From: Clitoria ternatea
Taxonomy: Eukaryota; Streptophyta; Magnoliopsida; Fabales; Fabaceae
Direction of reading: 5' to 3'
Length of the DNA stretch: 64,000 nucleotides
Assembly: GCA_037962975.1 (NCBI GenBank)
Contig: CM075673.1
Span: 155,206,667 to 155,270,666, forward strand
Of the stretch, positions 1 through 9,667 are shown one piece after another. Every line of letters starts with the position of its first letter. Position 1 is the stretch's first letter. A program made the position numbers and the translations under genes. A model generated the notes under the pieces. It searched no databases. It was given only the letters and a program-made list of their open reading frames with translations, and was not told where the DNA came from.

Positions 1-2688
1 TCCCCCTGGGGTGCACCAGTGTTGTTGGTTAAGAAGAAGGATGGTAGCATGAGGTTGTGTGTAGATTATCGACAACTGAACAAGGTGACAATCAAGAACA
101 GATATCCTCTACCAAGGATTGACGACTTGATGGATCAGCTGCGTGGTGCCACGGTGTTCTCCAAAATTGATTTGAGGTCTGGATACCATCAAATAAGGGT
201 GAAGAAAGAAGATGTATCGAAAACTGCTTTTAGAACACGCTATGGCCATTACGAATATCTAGTAATGCCTTTTGGTGTAACTAATGCACCAGCCGTATTC
301 ATGGATTACATGAATAGGATTTTTCATCCATATCTAGATAAATTTGTAGTGGTGTTCATTGATGATATATTAGTGTACTCTAAAAGCAGAGAAGAACATG
401 TTGAACACTTGAAGGTTGTGTTGGAAATCCTGAAAAAGAAACAACTGTATGCAAAGTTGTCGAAGTGTGAATTCTGGTTAGAAGAAGTAAACTTTTTAGG
501 ACATGTAATTAGTCAAGGAGGAATAGCTGTAGACCCTTCCAAGGTGGAAGCAGTTTTAAAATGGGAGAGACCAACCACGATCACTGAGATTAGAAGTTTC
601 TTGGGCTTGGCTGGATACTATAGGAGATTCATTGAAGGCTTTTCAAAGCTAGGATACCCATTGACCAAGTTAACACGGAAAGGACAACCTTTTGTGTGGA
701 CGACACAATGTGAGAATAGTTTCCAAGAGCTGAAAGATCGACTTACTTCTGCGCCAGTGTTAGTACTCCCCGATCCATATCGAAGTTTTGAAGTTTACTG
801 TGATGCGTCTAAACAAGGACTAGGAAGTGTACTCATGCAAGACAAGAAGGTTGTAGCCTATGCGTCACGTCAATTAAGGCAACATGAGATTAACTACCCT
901 ACCCATGACTTAGAGTTAGCCGCTGTAGTTTTTGCCTTAAAGATTTGGAGGCATTATCTATATGGTGCAACATTCGATGTGTTTAGCGATCATAAGAGTC
1001 TCAAGTATTTATTCGATCAAAAGGAGTTAAACATGAGGCAACGGAGATGGATGGAGTTCTTAAAGGACTACGACTTTGAGTTGCAATACCATCCTGGAAA
1101 AGCGAACGTAGTAGCTGATGCTTTAAGTCGAAAGTCTCTACATGCATCCACAATGATGATTAAAGAGTTGGAATTAATAGAGAACTTCAGAGATCTTAAC
1201 CTAGCAGTAAAGGTTAATGCTAACAGCTACAGATTAGGAGCGTTGCAAGTTACAAGTGAATTCCTGAGACAAGTTTTAGAGGCTCAACGAGAGGATGAAT
1301 TCCTGCAAGAGAAGAAAGAACTCTTGAAACAAGGAAAAGAAGTCGAGTTCAATGTAAGCAGTGACCAATTGCTGAGGTATAAGGATCGAGTGTGTATCCC
1401 TAATCAAGAGGAGTTGAGGAAAGCAATTTTGGAAGAAGGCCATAAAAGTTATATGAGCATTCATCCCGGAGCTACTAAAATGTATCAAGATTTGAAGAAG
1501 TTATTTTGGTGGCCTGGAATGAAGAAAGCAGTGGCAGAGTACGTGGCTGCATGTCTAATTTGCCAGAAGGTTAAAGTGGAACATCAAAAACCCCCTGGAA
1601 TGCTACAATCAATGGAAATACCAGAATGGAAATGGGATAGCATTACCATGGATTTTGTGACTTCTTTACCCAAAACTCCATTAGGACATGATTCGATATG
1701 GGTAATAGTTGATAGACTAACAAAGTCTGCCCACTTTATTCCCATCAACATTCGTTACTCTATGGAGAAGCTGGCAAAATTATACATCGAGGAGATTGTG
1801 AGATTGCATGGAATTCCTTCAAGTATCATTTCTGATCGGGACCCTCGTTTTACATCACAATTCTGGAAGAGCTTGCACAAGGCTTTGGGAACAAGACTGC
1901 GTCTGAGTTCAGCATATCATCCTCAGACGGATGGACAATCAGAAAGAACAATCCAATCTCTAGAAGACTTGTTACGAGCTTGTGTGTTAGAGCATAAAGG
2001 AAGTTGGAATCAATTCTTACCATATGTGGAGTTTACCTACAACAACAGTTTCCATGCTAGCATTGGCATGGCACCTTTTGAAGCATTATATGGAAGAAAA
2101 TGTAGGACCCCGCTATGTTGGTTTGAGACTGGTGAAAACTTGATGCTAGGACCAGAGTTGGTACAACAAACCACGGATAAAATCAAAATAGTTCAGGAAA
2201 AGATGAAGGCAACACAGAGCAGGCAGAAAAGTTACTATGACAAAAGAAGAAAGCCGCTCGAATTTCAAGAAGGCGATCATGTATTCTTGAAAGTCACACC
2301 TATGACTGGGGTCGGTCGGGCAATGAAATCTCGAAAACTAACTCCTAGATTTATCGGTCCATACCAAATAATTCATAAAGTTAGTCCCCTTGCTTACCAA
2401 ATAGCATTACCACCTTTTCTTTCTAATATCCATAATGTTTTTCATGTGTCAAACTTGCGAAAGTATATATCTGATCCTACACATGTTATTGAACCTGATG
2501 TCATACAAGTTAAAGATAATCTTACATATGATGCACCACCTGTTAGAATAAGTGACAGAAGAATAAAACAATTAAGAGACAAGACAATTCCGCTTGTAAA
2601 GGTTATTTGGAGTGAAACGAGAGGAGAAGATGCTACATGGGAACTAGAAACTGAGATGAAAGAGTCTCATCCTCATTTGTTTTACTGA
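1..2688 (+). CDS. Ty3/gypsy (Tekay/Del chromovirus) pol polyprotein, 5'-truncated by the window edge
   Basis: The frame is open from base 1 and ends at TGA 2686-2688, giving 895 visible residues; gag, protease and the start of RT lie off the left edge. Domains in order: reverse transcriptase (residues 1 to about 165, active-site FIDD at bases 355-366), RNase H (about 240-365, motif YCDASKQGLG), integrase zinc-binding region ending CLICQ (about 480-522), DDE integrase core (MDFV, SDRDPRF and GQSERT motifs, about 545-650), and a chromodomain-like tail (about 835-895) with LVKVIW and ATWE. The FIDD motif, the IHNVFHVSNLRKY stretch and the chromodomain tail place it in the Tekay/Del group of chromoviruses. 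No stop or frameshift interrupts the visible part, so this copy is young or was recently active. A polypurine tract and LTR follow directly. The protein would act in cytoplasmic virus-like particles and in the nucleus during integration. Lineage is from motif reading only. Confidence 0.93.
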   Translation, partial: SPWGAPVLLVKKKDGSMRLCVDYRQLNKVTIKNRYPLPRIDDLMDQLRGATVFSKIDLRSGYHQIRVKKEDVSKTAFRTRYGHYEYLVMPFGVTNAPAVFMDYMNRIFHPYLDKFVVVFIDDILVYSKSREEHVEHLKVVLEILKKKQLYAKLSKCEFWLEEVNFLGHVISQGGIAVDPSKVEAVLKWERPTTITEIRSFLGLAGYYRRFIEGFSKLGYPLTKLTRKGQPFVWTTQCENSFQELKDRLTSAPVLVLPDPYRSFEVYCDASKQGLGSVLMQDKKVVAYASRQLRQHEINYPTHDLELAAVVFALKIWRHYLYGATFDVFSDHKSLKYLFDQKELNMRQRRWMEFLKDYDFELQYHPGKANVVADALSRKSLHASTMMIKELELIENFRDLNLAVKVNANSYRLGALQVTSEFLRQVLEAQREDEFLQEKKELLKQGKEVEFNVSSDQLLRYKDRVCIPNQEELRKAILEEGHKSYMSIHPGATKMYQDLKKLFWWPGMKKAVAEYVAACLICQKVKVEHQKPPGMLQSMEIPEWKWDSITMDFVTSLPKTPLGHDSIWVIVDRLTKSAHFIPINIRYSMEKLAKLYIEEIVRLHGIPSSIISDRDPRFTSQFWKSLHKALGTRLRLSSAYHPQTDGQSERTIQSLEDLLRACVLEHKGSWNQFLPYVEFTYNNSFHASIGMAPFEALYGRKCRTPLCWFETGENLMLGPELVQQTTDKIKIVQEKMKATQSRQKSYYDKRRKPLEFQEGDHVFLKVTPMTGVGRAMKSRKLTPRFIGPYQIIHKVSPLAYQIALPPFLSNIHNVFHVSNLRKYISDPTHVIEPDVIQVKDNLTYDAPPVRISDRRIKQLRDKTIPLVKVIWSETRGEDATWELETEMKESHPHLFY

Positions 2689-2718
2689 TTAATGTAAATT
2701 TCGAGGACGAAATTTTCT

Positions 2719-2732
2719 AAGGGGAGTAGAGT
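2719..2732 (+). other. Polypurine tract of the Tekay element
   Basis: A purine run (AAGGGGAGTAGAG) lies immediately 5' of the LTR terminus TGTAACACCC and just after the pol stop codon. This is the position and composition expected for the plus-strand DNA priming site, and it identifies the following LTR as the 3' copy. Confidence 0.75.
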
Positions 2733-3350
2733 TGTAACACCCCTATTTTTATTTTTATATTAAAATTTTGAAGGAATTAAATTATGGTTCTTTAGAACTT
2801 TTTAATCTACGTATTATTTATGATTTTTTGGAAATTTTTTTGGAATTTTGGAATTTTTTAATAAAAATAATATTTTTTTTTAAAATAATTTTAAATTCAT
2901 ATAAGTGACTTAAATTAAAAATATTTATAAGAAAGTGAATTTAAATTATAAGAAAATTTTCTAAAATCCGTTTCAAGTAGACTTATCTAAAAATTATCGG
3001 TTTGAGAAAAATCTTGATTTTTTCTAATCGTTTAAAAATTAGAAACGTATCAATAAATTTTTGTTAACAGAAAATTTTAGATTTTTAAAATTTCAGCTTT
3101 ATATTACTTATTATAAAATTAGTGAGGACTGATATAATATCGTTAAATTTTAAAAAGGACTCATTTTGAATATTTAAAATATACCGAGTGAAAGGTTACT
3201 ATTTGGCTTAATAATTCTGCCGACAGTTACTATGCAAAACACTGTGCATGTACGAAATTTTCAAAGAATGCATAGTAACCTGGAATAAAAAATTCAAAAA
3301 TGCATAGTACTTTTATATTAAAATAATGGAATGCATAGTAAAATTTTTTC

Positions 3351-3360
3351 CTATAAATAC
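3351..3360 (+). promoter_or_regulatory. LTR TATA box
   Basis: CTATAAATAC lies about 620 bp into the LTR, with a purine-rich GAGAGAG leader about 80 bp downstream. This is the usual arrangement for the start of the R region of a gypsy LTR. The start site is not determined. Confidence 0.6.
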
Positions 3361-3579
3361 CGAAGGATTTCTTCTTTAGAATTCACAATTTCAGATTAAG
3401 TTTTCTTAATACAGTAGTGCTAGTGAGATAGTGGTGGAAGTGAGAGAGAGAAGAAAAGTTTTTGGAGAGAAGGTTCTGCCAAAATCCTAAGGTAAGAATA
3501 CTTCTCTTTTATATTTTTTTAGATTATTTTTATATCGTTTTTAGAAATCTGTTATTATACAGAAAATAATATTATTTTA

Positions 3580-3762
3580 AGTTACTATTCTGCATAGTAA
3601 ACACTATTTCAATAGTAAATTACTATTTCAATAGTAAATTACTATTTAAATAGTAAATTACTATTTACTGTTACTATTTACCGTTACTATTCACGATTTA
3701 CTATTTACTGTTACTATTTACCGTTACTATTCACGTTTTACTATTTACCGTTACTATTCACG

Positions 3763-3795
<33 letters not shown>

Positions 3796-3808
3796 AAATT
3801 TACTATTT
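3580..3808 (+). repeat. TACTATT/TATTCAC minisatellite-like array in the LTR
   Basis: About 230 bp built from variants of TACTATTTA, TACTATTCAC and GTTACTATTTACC, ending in four runs of ATTCACT. It lies downstream of the TATA box, in the transcribed part of the LTR. The simple word and its variants point to slippage or local duplication rather than coding sequence. Confidence 0.8.
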
Positions 3809-4092
3809 CTGTTTTAAGTAGTAATCTTAATCTTCGTCTTATGCTTATACTGAAATAAGATTGGTATTAATATTTTTAGAAATCGGAGGCGCAAAGCAAA
3901 TCCATTTTGGGTAACAATTCAAGGTAAGGGGGAGTGAGATAAGAATTATAATATGAAAAGACATAAGAATAATGGGAGGAGTCCCCTACTCCTTTTAAAT
4001 TTAATAATATTATTATTTTAAAATATTAACTTTTTAACTTAACATTTTTAATAAATTTTAAATTAAATATCCGGTTTAACTAACTCTAACAT

Positions 4093-4236
4093 ACCTATGC
4101 AAAGACTTGGACCATTATGACCTATATGGACTGGATTATACCTATGCAAGGACTTGGACCATTATGACCCATATGGACTGAACTATACCTATGCAAGGAC
4201 TGGATTATATGGACTTACATATACCTATGCGAGGAA
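4093..4236 (+). repeat. 47-bp tandem repeat in the LTR
   Basis: The unit begins ACCTATGCAAGGACTTGG and contains GACCATTATGACC and ATATGGACT. Unit starts are at about 4093, 4140 and 4187, with a partial unit at 4223. The third and fourth units are shortened. Confidence 0.7.
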
Positions 4237-5818
4237 TTGACCAAAAGGACTAAAATTGATTATATTAATAATCATTAAATTTTGTATTATGATATGTATT
4301 AATGATATTTAATTGATTTGATTATGATTGATTGATTGATGATATTTAGTTATGATTGATATTATTTGATTTTGATTGATGATATTGTAATGTGGAGTTT
4401 GAGCATATAGCGAGCATGACGGAAAGCTAAAATTCAGTAAGAATTTCTTACCTTACTCTTTAAATTTTATTATCTTTTATTTCTTCTTAGAAATTATTTT
4501 TAACTTTATTTTCAATATTTAGAATAAAAAAAAATAAAAATTAGTATTTATTTTAGAAAGAAAACATTTTATGAGAATTTATTTAATTAAATTTTGAGTT
4601 AAAGAAAAATTTTGTAATTTTAAGTATTTTTGGTTAATAATTATTCTCTTTTAATAAAACAAAATTTTTTTTGAAAGAAAATTATTTTATTTTTTTCAAC
4701 TTAATAACTAAATATATTTGGAAATAATTGAGATTTCTAAATTTGACTTTGTTAAGATTTAATTTGAGAAAGATTATGTAAAGTTTTATATGAGAAAGTT
4801 TTTAGATATTTAAGGCTTAGAAACTCAAATTTCAGTGAGATTCAAAAACTGTACCAAATTTATTTCTGTGGGACAGAAATTCAGAGAATCAAGAAAATGT
4901 ACAGTTTATTGAAATAATGTTGTAAACCTTTAAGGGATTTAATAATTGAGTTTCTAAAAGCCTTAACCAACTCAATACGCGAGTAGTTCATGCATCATGA
5001 ATCATTAAAGTGAAATGAAATAATATTGTCTGGGGACGGATTATAGAAACCGAGGATACATTAGAGGAGGCTTAATTACGAGCCTTGGGATGAGAGGGTG
5101 TGAAAGGGTGCTTCAGGGGACCTGGGGTAGCTCCCTAGTGTCGGGTACTTTCACAATAAAAACTTTCTCAATCTGACTAGTCTCTAAGTGTTTCCACACC
5201 AGTTGAGCTGTTCATATTATTATTATCCGGACTTATGGAACAGTGTAAACTCCTGGTTGGCCCAGTGCAAATTAAAATTTAAGGACCCACATATATAAGT
5301 AAGTTATGATGAAGATATTGCATAACATTCATGCATTCATAATTGATTGTGTATGTGATTGTGATTGATATTATTATGTATTGGTTGTGAAAACCCTTTG
5401 TTGCTTATGTCTTATTCGGAAATATTATATTCTGTTTCTCACTCCTTTCTCCGTGTTTTTGTTTCATATATTCTAAATTGATGGTTCAGAGGGAAGGATC
5501 GAAGAATATCAGCAGTAACTATAGCACGTTCTAGAAAGGGAGCTCGGTATGAATACCGTGGTCCAATGAATAAATAATGTTAATAAGTAACTGCTTCTGG
5601 GCCATGGAGTTTCCTCTCTTTCTTATAATGTTTAATGTTTATTTTCTTCGGATGAATGTACAAATACTTTATAAAGTTTTTAATAATATTTGTGAGGTAT
5701 TTCAGAAATAATGTATATAATTTATTCCGATAGTTTCTTTTTAACAATCATATCTTTAGTAAAAAAAAAAATTACGAGTTTTTCTAGAATTTATTAAGGT
5801 GTAACAGAGGGTGTTACA

Positions 5819-7909
5819 CAAAGGCTGGCATGGAGGTCGGAATTGGTTTTCTTCTGATCAAGTATCTGGACCTCCAACTCCTTAGCAAGATGTTTCAGAC
5901 TGGCAATCTCCTCATCCTTTTTATACCCTTCCTCTTTGGAAGCCTCTAATTTATTCTCCAGTCGGAGGATGCTTGCCTTATCCCTAGCTGCAGCAACGCT
6001 AAGGTCATTAACTTTGCCTACTAATTTACTGAGCCATTCGTTGTCCTCCGACAGTCTCCGAACCGACTTTAGGAGACCGGACAGTTCTGCTAACTGCCAC
6101 TGTCCAGTGTCACAAGCTTTTGTTACTTCATCAGGCTCTAAAGTCTTCAGCTGGTACGGAGAATCAGGGATGCTTTGAGGCACGGGACCCATATACACTA
6201 GGTGTGGGGCAAGATTGGAATTCCCTGGGGGAGGACAGGAAACCTTAGGCGCAAAGTAAGCAGTTATTGGTTTGGCAACCGACGTAGGAACACTGCTCGG
6301 GGCATCCGGTGTGACCTTCTCTACCACCTTACCCTTGGAAACCTCTGCATCAACTGCCCCTTCAGAAATCTTTTGTTTTTTGGGAGAGGGTTGAGATTCG
6401 GTTTTCTTGGAAGGGTCATGTTTTGCTTTCTTCCTTTTCTCACCAACCTTTTTTCCCTCAATGTTGGAGGTCGGTATATCGGATCCGCCCTCCAACAAAG
6501 GAACATCGTCACCAACAGACGAGGTGAGTATGATGGTCTCAACAGTGGCCTTCTTGGAATTCCGCTTTGCTTGAATGTTGTTTTCAGCCGCCACGAATTT
6601 CCCTCCAGCCTTGAGGCCTTTCAACTTCTCCATCTCTGGCGAATCAGCTTCAATTTCAACTGCATAATCAGAAAAAAGAACCGTCAGAAACAAAAGATTT
6701 TGAATTATTAAGAAAGAAGAACATGTAAAATGACAGGAAATTACGCAAATATTCCTCGCAAGTGGTCTTTGACCCAAGCAAACGCCTGCAAGAGAAGAAC
6801 TTATGCGAGGCGGTGTATGATTGAAGAGCAGAAAGAACGGAAACCGATATTGGTGTTAACTCGTCCTCGTCGGTATAGTAAGCCTGGGACGTCAACAAGA
6901 AATGTTCATGCGTCCAGGACACGGGGAACTCTTCAATCCCATCTTTATTCAACCAAAAAATTGGTTCATCAGGCTTCACACGAATCCTGGTAAAATAAGA
7001 CTTGAAGGAACGTCCATCAACTTTGGCAGAGTCGGTGTAGGATTCGAAGTTGATGATCTTGGAGAGAGTCCGGAGGGTTATTAGACTTACTCCTCCCTTT
7101 TCCCTATTAGCACGACGGACCACCTGCGTGAAGTAAAAGAGCATGGCCACCGTCGGTGTAAAATTAAAGTGCTCCCCAAGCACTTCAAGAGAACGAATCA
7201 AACCCCATCCGTTTGGGTGAAGCTGTGAGGGAGCGCAATCCAAGAACCTCAGAACAGCCATTTGGAATTTGCTGAGCGGGAAGCGTACACCTAAGTTCAG
7301 GAATAAGAAATCATACATATATATTGATCTCTCATCCGGTGTATGACAGATCCGTTCTGAAGGCAAGGGAGCCAACACCATGAAACGCTCCTTGTACTTT
7401 CCTTTTTTGAAAACGGTGAAGCGAGGCTCCAACCTAACTCCATCCTCCCGAGCATGTATGGACACCGTATCACGAAATTCGTCAGCAACCCAGCTATATG
7501 GGCGTTTCTGTTGGAACTTTACCCAGTCAATCCGGTGTGCAACTACATTACACAATCCAGAGGCTGTCTTTATGATATATTTTTTAGAAAATGCTCCACC
7601 ACTAGAAGTGCTTTCTCCAGACATCTTCTTTACGGCTAGTTTAAACGCCTTAACACTGTGATAAAAGCTAACATCATCAGAGAGGTACAAATCAGCGCTC
7701 CCCTCACTCTCGCTAGTAGAGGATTCTGAAGAGGGTATTATCACCCTTCGCCTTGAGTAGGGTGACGCCTCCCTCTCTGAATGAAGTGGATTTGAGTGGA
7801 CGATCACAGGGATCCTTCCACCATGACTTAAGGAGGTCCGAGACAACACTCTACCTCTCTTTCCCCTACGACCAACATACCTCGAGCTAGCAAAGTCTCT
7901 CCCAGACAT
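5819..7909 (-). pseudogene. Tat-type antisense gene, copy 1 (Transposase_28-like plus coiled coil), 3' end lost
   Basis: Two exons. Exon 1 is 7909-6745: it starts with ATG and codes for an Arg/Ser-rich leader (about residues 1-90) then a conserved domain with GVRFPLSKFQMAVLRF, APSQLHPNGWGLI and FNFTPTVAMLFYFTQVV. These resemble Pfam PF04195 (Transposase_28, 'putative gypsy type transposon'). An 85-bp GT-AG intron (6744-6660) joins in phase to exon 2 (6659 to 5819), which is Lys/Glu/Ser-rich and turns into a leucine-heptad coiled coil. The frame has no stop until the Tekay LTR cuts it at 5818, so the rest of the coiled coil and the C-terminal tail present in copy 2 are missing. The function of these antisense ORFs is unknown. 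A TATA-like CTTATAAG lies about 170 bp upstream. Confidence 0.75.
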
Positions 7910-8638
7910 TTAGAAAAACTAGAAGAAAAATGAGAAGACGAAAGAGAGGTTACCTAAGAATGAAGAGAAGTGGTGAATCAAATCTCACACAAGCAAACAG
8001 GAGTCTCTTCTCGAAATTTTTGCAGAGTTTTGTCAAGTGAGCAAACACTGAGTAACTTCTGAATCTATTAAATTCTACTCTTATAAGGAGTCGAAGCTTA
8101 TGTCGTTTACAACCAAACGACACTTTTAAACGACACCTTTTTCGTAGACACGAGGTTGTCGTTTCGAACATTGAGGCGCGAAATCAGCGTCAATTCGTCA
8201 AAAGGGCTTCTCAAATGGGTCTCAAAATTTAAATTTCAGGCCCATTAAGCCCCTCAGTGACGGTTATTAAGACATGCGCATTTAACGCAATAATGGCTCG
8301 CCTACATGAGTAAAGGCATTAAATGTCCAATCATGAGAAACGTGGCCACCATTACTCGAATACCAAGGGTTACAAAATTCAATAAACTTCTGAGATTCTC
8401 ATTGTTTGAATCCGCCCTCAAGAGTTTCATCATAACGGAACCTTGTTCCAAGAGCGGATATTTACACAACAGTACGATCGGTATAGTTTATATGAGCAAA
8501 TCTACTAATTCCTCACATAAGCTAGGAGGCTAGTAGAGTACTACTGATCACCGATTTCGGATATGAAAATTGAACGCTCAATCCGTACGATTGAGAATCA
8601 TTCATCTCAATCCGTACTCCTGCGATTGAAAAAATGTC
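7910..8638. repeat. Upstream region of antisense copy 1, duplicated at 12.3-13.0 kb
   Basis: This stretch shares ordered blocks with the region above copy 2, including GCCCATTAAGCCC/GCCCGTTAAGCCC, CGACGGTTATT/TGACGGTTATT, GCAATAAT-GCTCG and GGCATTAAATGTC/AGCATTTAATGTC. The tandem duplication therefore covered gene and promoter together. No gene is seen here on either strand. Confidence 0.6.
8080..8087 (-). promoter_or_regulatory. Possible TATA box of antisense gene copy 1
   Basis: CTTATAAG on the minus strand about 170 bp before the ATG of copy 1. Copy 2 has a stronger TATA at 12471-12480 in the matching part of its upstream region, which supports both as real promoter elements. Confidence 0.4.
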
Positions 8639-9046
8639 CCCAGGACGGATGATCTCAATCACCTATTATGTGATCTGACGATGTAACTCCTGACGATGTA
8701 TACTTTCCCAGGATGGATGATCTCAATCACCTATTATGTGATCTGACGATGTAACTCCTGACGATGTATACTTCCCCAGGACGGATGATCTCAATCACCT
8801 ATTCTGTGATCTGACGATGTAACTCCTGACGATGTATACTTCCCCAGGACGGATGATCTCAATCACCTATTCTGTGATTCGATGATGTAACTCCTGGCAC
8901 CGTACATATCCCCAGGACGGATGATCTCAATCACCTATTATGTGATCTAACGATGTAATTCCTGACGATGTATACTTCCCCAGGACGGATGATCTCAATC
9001 ACCTATTCTGTGATTCGATGATGTAACTCCTGGTACGAACAATCCC
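8639..9046 (+). repeat. 68-bp tandem array, six units
   Basis: Six contiguous units beginning CCCAGGACGGATGATCTCAA and containing CACCTATT(A/C)TGTGAT and GATGTAACTCCTG. Units four and six carry variant tails. Divergent pieces continue at 9115-9180 (CCCAGGACGGATACTC). Tandem arrays of this kind are common in the region before the 3' LTR of Tat/Ogre elements. The units touch without spacers, so this is not CRISPR-like. Confidence 0.9.
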
Positions 9047-9667
9047 CATCATCATTCTTATGATGGAAGATTTTGAAAGTTAATCCACGCTTTCGCTCTC
9101 AAGTGGTATTCTCCCAGGACGGATACTCTTTATCACCTACTCTGTGGTACAATGACGTAACTCCTGGCATAAACAAACTCCCATCATCATCTTTATGATG
9201 GAAGACTCAAACACCACTTTCTTACACCTTTGCAGTTCCCCAAACTTGGAACAATATTCTTACAATGGACGACATTGGTTCTCCAGTGAGAATAACACGG
9301 ATTAAGAACAGTCATCTGTCCTGTTACACTATTTTACTAAATGATGGATCGGCTCCTCCTTTCCCCAAAAGAATTAAGGATCATGCCCTAAAGACAGGCA
9401 CCCTTTTCTTAACACACACTTGGGGACATGTATATATTTCTCCGTTCTAAATTCATTTGTTGTTCAATCTTCTGAGGCAATTATTTCAGTTCGACCTCAA
9501 GGTTAATCATATAGAACGGACTAACAACGACTTAAATGACATATATGCATGAAATGTTGGAGACAAATTTCTTAAATGAATTTTATTCATGAAAAACGAA
9601 ATTACACATAACTGTTTAAAACCGGAGTTGATCCCGGAACACAACTCTACATATAAATAAAGCAAGA
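9047..9667. other. Spacer between the two antisense genes
   Basis: This holds degenerate pieces of the 68-bp repeat (twice with CCCATCATCAT...TATGATGGAAGA), then unique sequence. On the minus strand it would be the 3' untranslated region of copy 2, with an AATAAA signal near 9580-9590. A 61-aa plus-strand ORF at 9265 has no recognisable features. Confidence 0.5.

Larger units (their letters stand above)
2733..5818 (+). mobile_element. 3' LTR of the Tekay/Del element (3,086 bp)
   Basis: The LTR begins TGTAACACCC after the polypurine tract and ends GGGTGTTACA, so its ends form a 10-bp inverted repeat with TG...CA termini. The expected 5-bp target duplication would be CAAAG (5819-5823); its partner lies beyond the left edge. 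The LTR carries a TATA box near 3351, a TACTATT-rich array and a 47-bp tandem repeat. Its right end interrupts exon 2 of an antisense gene of an older Tat-lineage element, so it is the younger insertion. No convincing gene is seen inside. Confidence 0.88.

Noticed and set aside
8639..9046. Repeat array as a CRISPR
   Set aside because: Units are contiguous with no unique spacers, and the DNA is plant nuclear.
9265..9450. 61-aa plus-strand ORF starting MDDIGSPV
   Set aside because: Short, no homologous ORF near the other antisense gene copy, no domain.
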